From: Spirochaetaceae bacterium UBA4077
GTDB lineage: Bacteria > Spirochaetota > Spirochaetia > Treponematales > Rectinemataceae
Reading direction: 5' to 3'
DNA length: 24,870 nt
Assembly: GCA_002383375.1 (NCBI GenBank)
Contig: DFYR01000004.1
Coordinates: 585 to 25,454 of the forward strand
Position numbers and translations under genes: made by a program. Positions 14,238 through 21,693 of this stretch are shown in pieces (positions within the stretch are counted from its first letter, which is position 1; each line of letters starts with the position of its first letter). The notes under the pieces are model-generated. The model was not told the DNA's origin. It searched no databases and saw only the letters and a list, made by a program, of their open reading frames with translations.

Positions 14238-15488
14238 ATGCGTGATAAAAATGCTGTCAATTCAGTGCGCGGTTACCGCGTGGTTCTAAAGCCCAGGGAA
14301 GAGCTTCGCTTAAGGCGGGGTCATCCCTGGGTGTATGATAATGAAATAGCATTTGTTGAAGGGGATCCTCCTGCCGGCGCGGAAACCGCGCTCTTTGACA
14401 GCAGAGGGTCTTTTATTGGCAAAGGTTTTTTCAATCCTTCATCGAAAATCAGACTCAGGCTTTATTCCCGGACTACCGAGAAGGCAGACAAGGCTTTTTT
14501 CATAAAATCGTTCAACCAAGCGCTCTTTTGGCGGAGGCGCTTTTTCGACGATACAAAAGAAAGCCTGCGGCTCGTGTTCGGCGAAGCTGATAATCTGCCC
14601 GGATTGATAGTCGATCTATTTATCGGGCGGGCGGATGCTGGCGATACAGAACCGGGAGCGATGGGCAGATGGCTGTCATGCCAGTTTCTAAGCCTAGGAG
14701 TCGAGCTGCGTAAGGCTGAGATCGTACAATCCTTAGTCGAGGTATTCGAGCCTGACGGGATTGTGGAACGTTCCGAGGCTCCCGTACGGGCGCTGGAAGG
14801 TCTCGAGGCATCGTCAGGGCTGCTCTACGGATCCGTCCCCGAGAATGTTCTGATAAAAGAAGGTAACGCGGTCTTCTTGGTGGATCTATCCGAGGGGCAA
14901 AAAACGGGCTGGTTTTTGGACCAGCGTGCAAATCGCGCCGCGGCGGCCAGGTTCGCCGCCGGAGCGGAAGTTTTGGACGTTTTCTGCAATCAGGGAGGGT
15001 TCGGGATTCTGGCCGCGATGGCCGGCGCAGCCCATGTTACTGCGGTAGATTCTTCGCGCGGGGCACTGGCCGCCGCGGCGCGCAACGCAACCCTCAACGG
15101 CGTAGAATCTCGGTATTCAACGATCGAAGCGAACGCCTTTGATTACCTACGAAATCTCGAAAAAGAAAAAGCCAAGTTCGACCTCATCATTCTCGACCCG
15201 CCGGCCTTTGCAAAAAGCCGTTCCAGCGTCGAGCAGGCGTATAAAGGGTATAAGGAAATCAATCTCCGAGCTATGCGTCTTTTAAATCGCGGCGGACTTC
15301 TAGTGAGCTGTTCCTGCTCCTACTGGTTCGACGAGCAGCGTTTCCAGACGATGATCGAAGACGCGGCCTTCGACTGCGGCAGGAAAATACGCCTCATAGA
15401 AGCCCGCACCCAGGATATGGACCACCCAATCGTTTCAGGATACCCCGAGTCAAAATATCTTAAGTGCAGGATTTTAGAATTGCGTTGA
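14238..15488 (+). CDS. rlmI: RlmI-type 23S rRNA (cytosine-C5) methyltransferase
   Basis: This is a class I SAM-dependent rRNA methyltransferase of 416 residues with an N-terminal PUA domain (about 12-80, LKPREELRLRRGHPWVYDNEI), a central RNA-binding part and a C-terminal Rossmann fold. Motif I is VLDVFCNQGGFG (246-257). The substrate-side motif DPPAF is at 320-324 and is followed by a VSCSCS stretch (357-361) with the catalytic-type cysteines. SEGQKTGWFLDQRANR is a hallmark of the RlmI/YccW group, which methylates C1962 of E. coli 23S rRNA. The exact target base here is inferred. The ATG is preceded by a weak GAAGG. It follows the histone-like gene by 83 bases and ends at a strong terminator. 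Confidence 0.85.
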   Translation: MRDKNAVNSVRGYRVVLKPREELRLRRGHPWVYDNEIAFVEGDPPAGAETALFDSRGSFIGKGFFNPSSKIRLRLYSRTTEKADKAFFIKSFNQALFWRRRFFDDTKESLRLVFGEADNLPGLIVDLFIGRADAGDTEPGAMGRWLSCQFLSLGVELRKAEIVQSLVEVFEPDGIVERSEAPVRALEGLEASSGLLYGSVPENVLIKEGNAVFLVDLSEGQKTGWFLDQRANRAAAARFAAGAEVLDVFCNQGGFGILAAMAGAAHVTAVDSSRGALAAAARNATLNGVESRYSTIEANAFDYLRNLEKEKAKFDLIILDPPAFAKSRSSVEQAYKGYKEINLRAMRLLNRGGLLVSCSCSYWFDEQRFQTMIEDAAFDCGRKIRLIEARTQDMDHPIVSGYPESKYLKCRILELR

Positions 15489-15541
15489 CATTCAGCGCCG
15501 GAAAGCCATGCGAAGCGTTGCGCGATTTTAACCTAGTTATA

Positions 15542-15577
15542 AAAGAGGCCGACTTGTTCTCACAGGTCGGCCTCTTT
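15542..15577. terminator. Bidirectional intrinsic terminator
   Basis: Fifteen-base arms (AAAGAGGCCGACTTG and CAGGTCGGCCTCTTT) flank the 6-base loop TTCTCA, with a single G-U pair. The arms end in A/T runs, so the RNA from either strand ends in a short U-run. It lies between convergent genes, rlmI on the plus strand and the last gene of the rubrerythrin operon on the minus strand, and can serve both. Confidence 0.85.
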
Positions 15578-15594
15578 CGGCTAAAGCGCGAGCG

Positions 15595-15885
15595 CTACAG
15601 CACCAAGGTTTTGCTCACTTCCTCGAGATAGACTCCGAAGAGACGCGAAAGCTGGGAAGCCTCGCTATAGGAGGTGCCCGCCTTGGCGTTGAAAAACTCC
15701 ATGAAGGTTTTCATCTCTTCAGGCTTATTCGAATAAAGGGCTGAGGAAAAGGCTGCTCTGTAGAGGCCTTTTTCGGCTAACTCCATAGTGGAGAATCTGC
15801 CGAACTCCTTGCGCGCCTTTCCATCCACCACGGCAGTCGAACCTTCGTAGCCGATGGTGAAAATAAAATCTTCCCGTGAAATCAC
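15595..15885 (-). CDS. Unknown 96-residue protein, last gene of the oxidative-stress operon
   Basis: I do not recognise this family. The protein starts with a beta-prone part (FIFTIGYEGSTAVVDGKARKEF), then continues as amphipathic helices (STMELAEKGLYRAAFSSALY; PEEMKTFMEFFNAKAG; SEASQLSRLFGVYLEEV). It has no cysteine, no obvious metal site, no signal peptide and no membrane span, so it is probably a small soluble cytoplasmic protein. The start is GTG, with AAGGA about nine bases upstream. It begins 15 bases after the rubredoxin stop and ends just before the strong terminator, so it is clearly the fourth gene of that operon. A partner or accessory role in reactive-oxygen defence is a guess from position only. 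Confidence 0.75.
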   Translation of the reverse strand: MISREDFIFTIGYEGSTAVVDGKARKEFGRFSTMELAEKGLYRAAFSSALYSNKPEEMKTFMEFFNAKAGTSYSEASQLSRLFGVYLEEVSKTLVL

Positions 15886-15900
15886 GCTCGCATTCCTTTT

Positions 15901-16062
15901 TCAGCTGACGGGAGAGAAGGAATCCTTGCCGGCTCCGCACATGGGGCAGACCCAGTCTTCGGGAAGCTTCTCGAAGGGCGTCCCGGCGGCGACATTACCG
16001 TCGGCGTCGCCTTCGGCGGGGTCGTAGATGTAGCCGCACACTTCGCATACGTATTTCTGCAT
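15901..16062 (-). CDS. rd: Rubredoxin
   Basis: This 53-residue one-iron electron carrier has the two iron-binding loops CEVCGYIYDP and CPMCGAGK, and the conserved GT-FEKLPEDWVCP segment between them. Length is typical for rubredoxin. The frame opens further upstream, but the ATG at 16062 has AAGGAG about eight bases before it and begins the canonical MQKYVCEVCGY. It lies 26 bases after the superoxide reductase gene, its usual partner, to which it passes electrons in the cytoplasm of anaerobes. Confidence 0.96.
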   Translation of the reverse strand: MQKYVCEVCGYIYDPAEGDADGNVAAGTPFEKLPEDWVCPMCGAGKDSFSPVS

Positions 16063-16088
16063 CACTGTCTCCTTATTTTTCGCTAATA

Positions 16089-16463
16089 TCAGGCTCTCCA
16101 AAGCCCGTGAAGGTTGCAGTACTCCCTGGCGCTTACCTTAGTCGCCTTGCAGGGAAAGAAGGCTCTGGGCTCATCGCCCGGCTTGAGCTCAGCCCGCAAT
16201 ACTTTACCGTCCGCCAAGAGCTCGATCCATTGGATATAGTGCTTTTCTTCCATAGGGTGGAGCACAGAGCCGACGGTTACCCACCATCCTTCGGGGCTTT
16301 TTTCAATCACGGGAACGTGTTTTTCCTTGGCAGCGTCCACCGTATTCTCCGCCATGAGCTTCATGGGCTCACCGCAGCACACAAGCTCGCCGCCGCCGGC
16401 TTCAAGCACTTCCACGATGTTCCCGCACTTAAGGCACTTGTATACCTGTCGCTTTACGACCAT
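16089..16463 (-). CDS. dfx: Desulfoferrodoxin (two-iron superoxide reductase)
   Basis: Superoxide reductase reduces superoxide to hydrogen peroxide without making oxygen. The 124-residue protein has the N-terminal desulforedoxin centre (Cys10, Cys13, Cys29, Cys30) and the catalytic centre II ligands His49 (in EKHVPVIE), His69, His75, Cys116 and His119, with Glu47-Lys48 of the active-site EKHVP motif. Both iron sites are therefore intact, making it the 2Fe class. GGAGG precedes the ATG. It sits between rubrerythrin, which removes the peroxide made here, and rubredoxin, the electron donor. Confidence 0.97.
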   Translation of the reverse strand: MVVKRQVYKCLKCGNIVEVLEAGGGELVCCGEPMKLMAENTVDAAKEKHVPVIEKSPEGWWVTVGSVLHPMEEKHYIQWIELLADGKVLRAELKPGDEPRAFFPCKATKVSAREYCNLHGLWRA

Positions 16464-16511
16464 CTATAGCCTCCTTATTATTGAGCGGGTTGAGAACAAC
16501 CCGACCTGATC

Positions 16512-17087
16512 CTACCAATTTTCCGCAAGGACCTCGAAATAAGCCTGGGGATGGGCGCAGGCAGGACAGGCCTTGGGTGCCGAAACGCCTTCATACAGAT
16601 ATCCGCAGTTGATACATCTCCAGATCACAGGCTTGTCCTTCTTGAAGACGGTACCGGCATCGAGATTAGCCATGAAGGCTTCGTAGCGCTTAGCATGCTG
16701 CTTCTCGGCGACAGCGATGGCTTCGAATACGGAGGCGATAGCATCAAAGCCTTCTTCCCTAGCCACCTTGGCAAAGGAGGGATACATCTCCTTCCACTCG
16801 TAGTTCTCTCCGCCTGCGGCTTCAGCCAGGTTTCCCCTGGTGCTGCCAATGACTCCCGAGGGGAAGGTGCCGGTGATGGTAGCGGTGCCGCCCTCCATAA
16901 ACTTGAACAGGCGCTTGGCGTGCTCTTTTTCCTGATTGGCAGTCTCCTCGAATACTAAGGCCATCTGGACGTAGCCTTCATCCTTAGCCTTGGATGCGAA
17001 ATACGAATATTTATTTCTCGCCTGGGATTCGCCGGCAAACGCCGCCATTAGATTCACTTCGGTCTTTGTTCCTTTGATGCTCTTCAT
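16512..17087 (-). CDS. rbr: Rubrerythrin
   Basis: Rubrerythrin is a diiron peroxidase of anaerobes that reduces hydrogen peroxide with electrons from rubredoxin. The 191-residue protein has the ferritin-like four-helix domain with diiron ligands Glu20, Glu53-x-x-His56, Glu94, Glu97 and Glu128-x-x-His131. A C-terminal rubredoxin-like domain with Cys158, Cys161, Cys174 and Cys177 follows. The numbering lines up closely with the Desulfovibrio protein. The frame runs on to 17195, but the ATG at 17087 has the strong site AAGGAGGA and begins the conserved MKSIKGTKTE. It is first in a four-gene operon and has a near-consensus promoter. Confidence 0.97.
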   Translation of the reverse strand: MKSIKGTKTEVNLMAAFAGESQARNKYSYFASKAKDEGYVQMALVFEETANQEKEHAKRLFKFMEGGTATITGTFPSGVIGSTRGNLAEAAGGENYEWKEMYPSFAKVAREEGFDAIASVFEAIAVAEKQHAKRYEAFMANLDAGTVFKKDKPVIWRCINCGYLYEGVSAPKACPACAHPQAYFEVLAENW

Positions 17088-17160
17088 TCCTATCCTCCTT
17101 TTTTGTTTATACCACTCCCTATAGGAAATTACATCCTGCTGGAAAGCATAGTGATCATTC

Positions 17161-17189
17161 ATTATACAGACAACTGAATATATTGGCAA
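17161..17189 (-). promoter_or_regulatory. Strong sigma-70 promoter of the rubrerythrin operon
   Basis: On the minus strand TTGCCA (17189-17184) and a perfect TATAAT (17166-17161) are separated by exactly 17 bases. The start of transcription would be near 17154, giving a leader of about 65 bases before the rubrerythrin ATG. The -35 lies on top of the predicted radC -35. No clear PerR-type palindrome was recognised. Confidence 0.65.
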
Positions 17190-17212
17190 ACACAATTATG
17201 CCGAATTATTCA
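17183..17212 (+). promoter_or_regulatory. Possible radC promoter overlapping the rubrerythrin promoter
   Basis: TTGGCA (17183-17188) and TATTCA (17207-17212) are 18 bases apart on the plus strand. The -35 hexamer occupies almost the same bases as the minus-strand rubrerythrin -35, so only one polymerase could bind at a time. Confidence 0.35.
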
Positions 17213-17263
17213 AAAGCGGAAGCGTAGGGTCGTGTACAGGGCGTTTCAGATCCGGAGGTACCC

Positions 17264-17968
17264 ATGAAAGCGATGTATTGCCTGGAAAGGGCGGTGAGAA
17301 ACTCCGAAGGAACACCTAACTACGACATGAGAGAGCGAATGCTCCGCGACGGCCCCAGGAGCCTTTCAGACAGAGAACTGCTAGCCGTCGTCCTGGGCAC
17401 AGGCTGCGCGGGACGGTCGGTATCGGCACTGGCGACTGATGTTCAAAGCATCATAGACCGCGGCAAGCCCGATCTAGATCTGATTCTCCTGGAACAGCTT
17501 TCCGGCATGGGAAGCGCCAAGGTTTGCGCCATTGCCGCGGCTATGGAACTGGGCCGCCGCTATCATGCGATACGGGACAGTCGCATCGCCATGCCAAAGG
17601 ATGTATTTCCCCTCATCTCGCATTTCGCCGACCGGAAGCAGGAATACTTTATCTGTATTTCTCTGAACGGAGCCCATGAGGTAATCTCCGCCAGAAGAGT
17701 AACCCAGGGATTGGTCAACAGGACTGTCGTCCACCCCCGGGAGATCTATGCGGATCCAATCACGGACCGGGCTTGTGCCATTGTTGTCGCTCACAACCAC
17801 CCATCGGGCAATATAGAGCCTTCGAAGGAGGATGTGGATATAACGAATCGATTGCGGGAGGCGGGGGATATCGTAGGGATTCCCCTGCTGGACCATATCG
17901 TTTTCAGCGCAACGGCGTACTACAGCTTTGTCGAGCATGGGCTGATTAGCCCCTTCAAGGGGGAATGA
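17264..17968 (+). CDS. radC: RadC family JAB/MPN protein
   Basis: The 234-residue protein has the N-terminal helix-hairpin-helix part (about 70-100, LEQLSGMGSAKVCAIAAAMELGRR) and a C-terminal JAMM metalloprotease-like domain with the motif AHNHPSG...SKED (His177, His179, Ser181, Asp190). Length is usual for the family. Despite the name, a DNA-repair role is not established and the biochemical activity is unknown; many copies travel with mobile DNA, though this one sits among housekeeping genes. GGAGGT is five to six bases before the ATG. Confidence 0.93.
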   Translation: MKAMYCLERAVRNSEGTPNYDMRERMLRDGPRSLSDRELLAVVLGTGCAGRSVSALATDVQSIIDRGKPDLDLILLEQLSGMGSAKVCAIAAAMELGRRYHAIRDSRIAMPKDVFPLISHFADRKQEYFICISLNGAHEVISARRVTQGLVNRTVVHPREIYADPITDRACAIVVAHNHPSGNIEPSKEDVDITNRLREAGDIVGIPLLDHIVFSATAYYSFVEHGLISPFKGE

Positions 17969-18081
17969 TACCGGCACACTGCGTGTATGGTCGCGGCACT
18001 GGCGTGCGGCACAATGCCGACTCGGCGGCGTGGCGGCACGGCGATGCCACACTGCGAAAAGGGGCACGGCATTGACACTCA

Positions 18082-18108
18082 GCGCCGCGCCAGGACAGGG
18101 CGCGGCGC
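18082..18108. terminator. GC-rich hairpin between radC and the SPT-like gene
   Basis: Perfect 10-bp arms (GCGCCGCGCC and GGCGCGGCGC) flank the 7-base loop AGGACAG. It lies in the 156-base gap between two convergent genes, so it could end either transcript, but neither strand shows a U-tract right after it. The surrounding gap is markedly GC-rich with many GGCAC/GCGGC words. Confidence 0.4.
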
Positions 18109-18124
18109 CGGCGTATCTTCTATA

Positions 18125-19303
18125 TCAGATTATACCTAGTTTCTTGCCCGTTTTTTGGAATATGTCCAGCACGCGTTCCAGCTGATCTCTTCTGTGGGTG
18201 GCCATGTAGGAGGTGCGCAGAAGGGCCATCCCCTGGGGCACGGCGGGGGACACGACGGGATTGCAGTACACGCCCGCGTCGAAGAGCTCCTTCCAGAAGC
18301 GGAAGCAGGCTTCATCGTCCCCTATGATGACGGGAATGATAGGTGTCTGGGTGGCGCCGATATTGAAGCCCAGGTCCCGATAGCCTTTGAGCATGAAGGC
18401 GGCGTTTTCCCAGAGGCGCTGGACGTGCTCGGGCTCGGTCTCCATGACTTCCAGGGCGGCGAAGGCTGCCATGGCGTTGGGAGCCGGGAGGGAAGCGGAG
18501 AAAATAAAGGAACGGGCCGTGTGCTTGATGTAATTGATAACATCCTTGTCCCCTGCGACAAAACCGCCCAGGGAGGCAAAGCTCTTGGAGAAGGTACCCA
18601 TGATGATGTCGACCTGGTCGGTAAGGCCGAAGTGCCAGGCGGTGCCACGGCCGCCGCCGAGGACGCCCAGGGAGTGGGCATCGTCCACATACAGCCGGGT
18701 TCCATGCTTTTTGCAGACATTCACGAGCTTCGGCAGATCGACAATGTCACCGCCCATGGAGAAGACGCCATCAACCACCACCATGGTGCCATGGGATTTC
18801 GGAATTTTTGCCAGAATTCTATCCAGCTGGTCCAGGTCGCCATGCACATGACGCTTGATTTCGCCCAGGCCCAGCCTGCAGGCGTCCACTATGGACGCAT
18901 GGTCGTCTTTGTCGGTCACGACCACATCGTTGCGGCCTATCAAGGCAGAGATAGCGCCCAAGTTGGTCTGCATACCGGTGGAGAACACCAGGGCAGCATC
19001 CTTGCCCACGAAGGCGGCCAGGCGCTCTTCCAGTTCAATATGGAGCTTGAGAGTGCCGTTTAGAAATCGGCTGCCTGTGCAGGAGGGCCCAAACTGCTCG
19101 AGTCCCTTCATGGCTGCCGCCCTCACTTTAGGGTGAGTGGTGAGGCCCAGGTAATTGTTGGATCCGATCATGATGATCTTGCGACCGTGATATGAGACTT
19201 CGGTTCCCTCTAATCCGTCCAGGGCCTGAAAATAAGGGTATATACCCTTTTCCATAACCTTTTTATCCAAGTCGAAGGAGAAGCATTTCTGAAAGACGTC
19301 CAT
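18125..19303 (-). CDS. Serine palmitoyltransferase-like alpha-oxoamine synthase
   Basis: This PLP enzyme condenses an amino acid with an acyl-CoA. From the preferred start it has 392 residues. Landmarks in that numbering: His135 stacking on PLP (KDDHASIVDA), Asp207 and His210 in YVDDAHSLG, and Schiff-base Lys240 in GTFSKSFASLGGF. Within the family it resembles bacterial serine palmitoyltransferase more than glycine C-acetyltransferase: EKGIYPYFQALDG near the N-terminus, SCTGSRFLNGTLKLH, and the segments FVGKDAALVFSTG and RSFIFSASLPA. I judge this from remembered family sequences, not a search. The frame extends to a TTG at 19387 without a ribosome site; the ATG at 19303 has GGAGGT upstream. 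It stands alone with a good promoter. Product: probably a 3-keto-sphinganine-type base, but other acyl or amino substrates are possible. Confidence 0.85.
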   Translation of the reverse strand: MDVFQKCFSFDLDKKVMEKGIYPYFQALDGLEGTEVSYHGRKIIMIGSNNYLGLTTHPKVRAAAMKGLEQFGPSCTGSRFLNGTLKLHIELEERLAAFVGKDAALVFSTGMQTNLGAISALIGRNDVVVTDKDDHASIVDACRLGLGEIKRHVHGDLDQLDRILAKIPKSHGTMVVVDGVFSMGGDIVDLPKLVNVCKKHGTRLYVDDAHSLGVLGGGRGTAWHFGLTDQVDIIMGTFSKSFASLGGFVAGDKDVINYIKHTARSFIFSASLPAPNAMAAFAALEVMETEPEHVQRLWENAAFMLKGYRDLGFNIGATQTPIIPVIIGDDEACFRFWKELFDAGVYCNPVVSPAVPQGMALLRTSYMATHRRDQLERVLDIFQKTGKKLGII

Positions 19304-19410
19304 GAAGGACCTCCGATTGAGCTCCGGGGCTGGGCTCCGGGCAGAGTACTCTACGCGCGGTGACGGACTAGGATGAACTTGGGACAAGCCACTCTAGGCC
19401 GTAAAAAGTT

Positions 19411-19439
19411 ATTTTACCGGGGATGTGAACCCGAGTCAA
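19411..19439 (-). promoter_or_regulatory. Predicted sigma-70 promoter of the SPT-like gene
   Basis: On the minus strand TTGACT (19439-19434) and TAAAAT (19416-19411) are 17 bases apart, each one base off consensus. The leader to the ATG at 19303 would be about 100 bases. The -35 lies in the loop and arm of a 6-bp hairpin (CCCGAG/CTCGGG, 19430-19446) that follows the ktrA stop and may be its terminator. Confidence 0.6.
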
Positions 19440-19459
19440 TCTCGGGCCATGTGTACAAT

Positions 19460-20203
19460 TCAGCCTTTGCGTGCCTTTGCTTTCCCCATTCTTAACATGG
19501 TCTTAAGAACACTTCCTATCGTGGAGCCCCTCTGTTTTTGCGTTGGCGCTAAAGGCAGATCGGAAAACGCGAACACATCCTTTTCCTTGCCTGCTACCAA
19601 TAAGTGATCGTCCTCTCTTAATCGATATTCCCGATCGAAGTCCTGATAGCTTTGCATGTCCTCCCTTCGCGCAGCGATAACGTTTATGCCCATCCTCCTC
19701 CGCAGGTCCGCCTCAATGATAGTCTTGCCCACTAAATCCTTGGGATTATGGACTTCGGCGATGACAAGATCGCCGCCGATAGGCATGAAATTATAGAGCG
19801 ATGATGCCAGAACGAGTGGCACGATCCGAGCGGCTGCCTCCCTGTCGGCGTTGACGATCCTCGTGGCGCCGACAAGCTTTAGAATTTCATTTCGACTTTC
19901 GGAATCTGATTTTACGATTATTTCAGGTACTCCAAGTTTCTTGAGTTGATAAATCACCAAAATTGAAGCTTCCAGATCGGAGGGTATATCGATGATGGCG
20001 ACGTCGACAGCCTCTGTTAAAATCTTGACAAGTGAATCCTCGTCCAGGACATCAGCCACATAGGCGGTCTGAACCATATCTTTTACCCTGTCGATAATTT
20101 GAGGGTCCTTATCAATGGCAATAATTTGATCCGTCACCTCAGAAATGCTCTCCAACATGCTCATTCCAAGGGCTCCAAGCCCTATAAAGGCGTAATTTCT
20201 CAT
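19460..20203 (-). CDS. ktrA: KtrA-type potassium channel regulatory subunit (RCK)
   Basis: The 247-residue cytoplasmic protein forms the gating ring of a Ktr potassium transporter. Residues 1-125 are an RCK_N Rossmann domain with the nucleotide loop FIGLGALGMSML (6-17), the acidic end of strand two (AIDKD) and the DVLDEDS loop. Residues about 135-215 are the RCK_C ligand domain (VIAEVHNPKDLVGKTI...). A basic tail of about 25 residues (ending KTMLRMGKAKARKG) follows and is longer than in compact members. Such subunits bind ATP/ADP, and many RCK_C domains bind c-di-AMP; neither can be proved here. It starts 16 bases after the ktrB stop with GGGAGGAG before the ATG. Confidence 0.92.
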   Translation of the reverse strand: MRNYAFIGLGALGMSMLESISEVTDQIIAIDKDPQIIDRVKDMVQTAYVADVLDEDSLVKILTEAVDVAIIDIPSDLEASILVIYQLKKLGVPEIIVKSDSESRNEILKLVGATRIVNADREAAARIVPLVLASSLYNFMPIGGDLVIAEVHNPKDLVGKTIIEADLRRRMGINVIAARREDMQSYQDFDREYRLREDDHLLVAGKEKDVFAFSDLPLAPTQKQRGSTIGSVLKTMLRMGKAKARKG

Positions 20204-20219
20204 ATTCTCCTCCCGCTAC

Positions 20220-21542
20220 TCATATAAGAACCTCGGCGTTGGGAAGTTCAGCATACCCGTCGACATCCCTCTTGGTTTTTGGCAATGCGAGGGCAAAGAG
20301 CCCAACTCTTCCTGCAAACATAGTCAAGATTAAAATAATTTTCGAGAGATCCCCGAGCCCAGCAGTAATGCCCTTGCTCAAGCCCACGGTGCCAAAAGCG
20401 GATACTATTTCGAATACCGCATCGGCAAGGGAAAGGTTCGAGCCCGCTTCCACAATAATCAGCAGTACCGACGCTGCCACTATGATGAGCAGGGCTTTTA
20501 CTACTACTCCGACTGCCTTGAAGATTAACCGAGGCGGAAGTTTTCTCTTGCCGTAACTGACAAGATCGCTGGAATCCCTATATCGAAAGGCTGTGATGAG
20601 CAAAATATAAAAGGTGGTGGTTTTTATGCCCCCCCCGGTTGAAGCGGGCGAAGCTCCTATAAACATAAAAAGGACGGTGAGTAACTGTGAGCCTTGGCTC
20701 AAGCTGCCCTGAGAAATCGTATCGAAGCCGGCGGTTCTCGGCGTGGTGGCTTGGAAAAGACTTGCCAAAAGTTTTTGGGGGAAACTCAACCCGGCCATTG
20801 AGTAATCGCGTTCGAGGATAAAAAAGGCTATTGTACCGGCTATAAGAAGGCCAATAGTGGTCTTCAGTACGATCGCGGAATGGTAAGAAAGGTGTTTCCT
20901 TTGGCCGGTCAAGGACTTTCTGATATCCTTGATGACCAGGAATCCCAGGCCTCCGGTTATTATTAAAAACATAGTATTCAAGTTCACTAGAGGATCGTTG
21001 ATGTAGTTTTCAAGGCTATTTCTATATGTAGAAAATCCAGCGTTGCAGAACGCCGAAACGGAATGAAACAACGCATCGAATATGCCAGAACCTTTACCGT
21101 CAAAAGCGAGTAAATATAAGAAAAATCCCACTGCCTCGAAAATGAGAGTGTATTTTATAATCGCTTTGATAATCACTTTAGGTTTGTACTCAACTTCCGA
21201 AATACTGTACTCGCCGACTACTCCTCTCCCGACTATCGATATGCGTCTACGGGAAGAGCTAAGGAAAATCGTGCTGAAGGTGATTATCCCCAGGCCGCCT
21301 ACCTGGATAAGAACCATGATTATGCTCTGTCCAACAAGGCTGAAGTCAGGGGTATCAACGGTTATGAGTCCGGTAACGCAGACAGCGCTGGTCGCGGTAA
21401 AGAGAGCGTCGATATATCGGAGTTTTCCGGGGGCGAATACTCCAGGAATAGATAAGAAAAGCGATCCGATCAATATTACGGAGATGAAAAAGGAAAATAT
21501 CAAGACTTTATCGCTGGCTATTCGCAGTCTCAATGCGCGCAC
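20220..21542 (-). CDS. ktrB: KtrB-type potassium uptake membrane subunit
   Basis: The 440-residue integral membrane protein is a Trk/Ktr/HKT transporter with four M1-P-M2 repeats. The four selectivity-filter segments are visible: TATSAVCVTGL (about 49-59), FHSVSAFCNAGFST, QATTPRTAGFDT and EIVSAFGTVGL, each with the conserved filter glycine. In the third repeat, FMFIGASPASTGGGIKTTTF corresponds to the flexible gating loop. Length matches KtrB (about 445). The start is GTG at 21542 with only AGAGG upstream, so it is a little uncertain. It is first in the ktrB-ktrA operon and divergent from trkA. Confidence 0.92.
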   Translation of the reverse strand: MRALRLRIASDKVLIFSFFISVILIGSLFLSIPGVFAPGKLRYIDALFTATSAVCVTGLITVDTPDFSLVGQSIIMVLIQVGGLGIITFSTIFLSSSRRRISIVGRGVVGEYSISEVEYKPKVIIKAIIKYTLIFEAVGFFLYLLAFDGKGSGIFDALFHSVSAFCNAGFSTYRNSLENYINDPLVNLNTMFLIITGGLGFLVIKDIRKSLTGQRKHLSYHSAIVLKTTIGLLIAGTIAFFILERDYSMAGLSFPQKLLASLFQATTPRTAGFDTISQGSLSQGSQLLTVLFMFIGASPASTGGGIKTTTFYILLITAFRYRDSSDLVSYGKRKLPPRLIFKAVGVVVKALLIIVAASVLLIIVEAGSNLSLADAVFEIVSAFGTVGLSKGITAGLGDLSKIILILTMFAGRVGLFALALPKTKRDVDGYAELPNAEVLI

Positions 21543-21655
21543 CTCTGGACTTGGATAGTATCATTCCTTAGCAAACGCTTCCAGGGTTCCGGCTAGGATG
21601 AAAAATCGAGTCTGCCTTGGTAGGACCCTCGTTACACAGCAATTGGCCTTTTATC

Positions 21656-21684
21656 TTGCGAATTCCCCTTGCAGGGATTATAGT
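21656..21684 (+). promoter_or_regulatory. Predicted trkA promoter giving an almost leaderless transcript
   Basis: TTGCGA (21656-21661) and TATAGT (21679-21684) are separated by 17 bases. Transcription would start near 21691, only a few bases before the ATG at 21694, which fits the lack of a good ribosome binding site there. Confidence 0.5.
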
Positions 21685-21693
21685 AGAAGATCC

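Noticed and set aside
17474..18067. 197-residue minus-strand frame opposite radC
   Set aside because: Antisense shadow of radC; no family features.
18155..19063. 302-residue plus-strand frame opposite the SPT-like gene
   Set aside because: Shadow of a clear conserved enzyme; the sequence is His/Gly-rich without family resemblance.
21543..21693. c-di-AMP riboswitch upstream of the potassium genes
   Set aside because: Such switches often precede ktr genes, but the conserved core sequences are not present and a promoter occupies the region.
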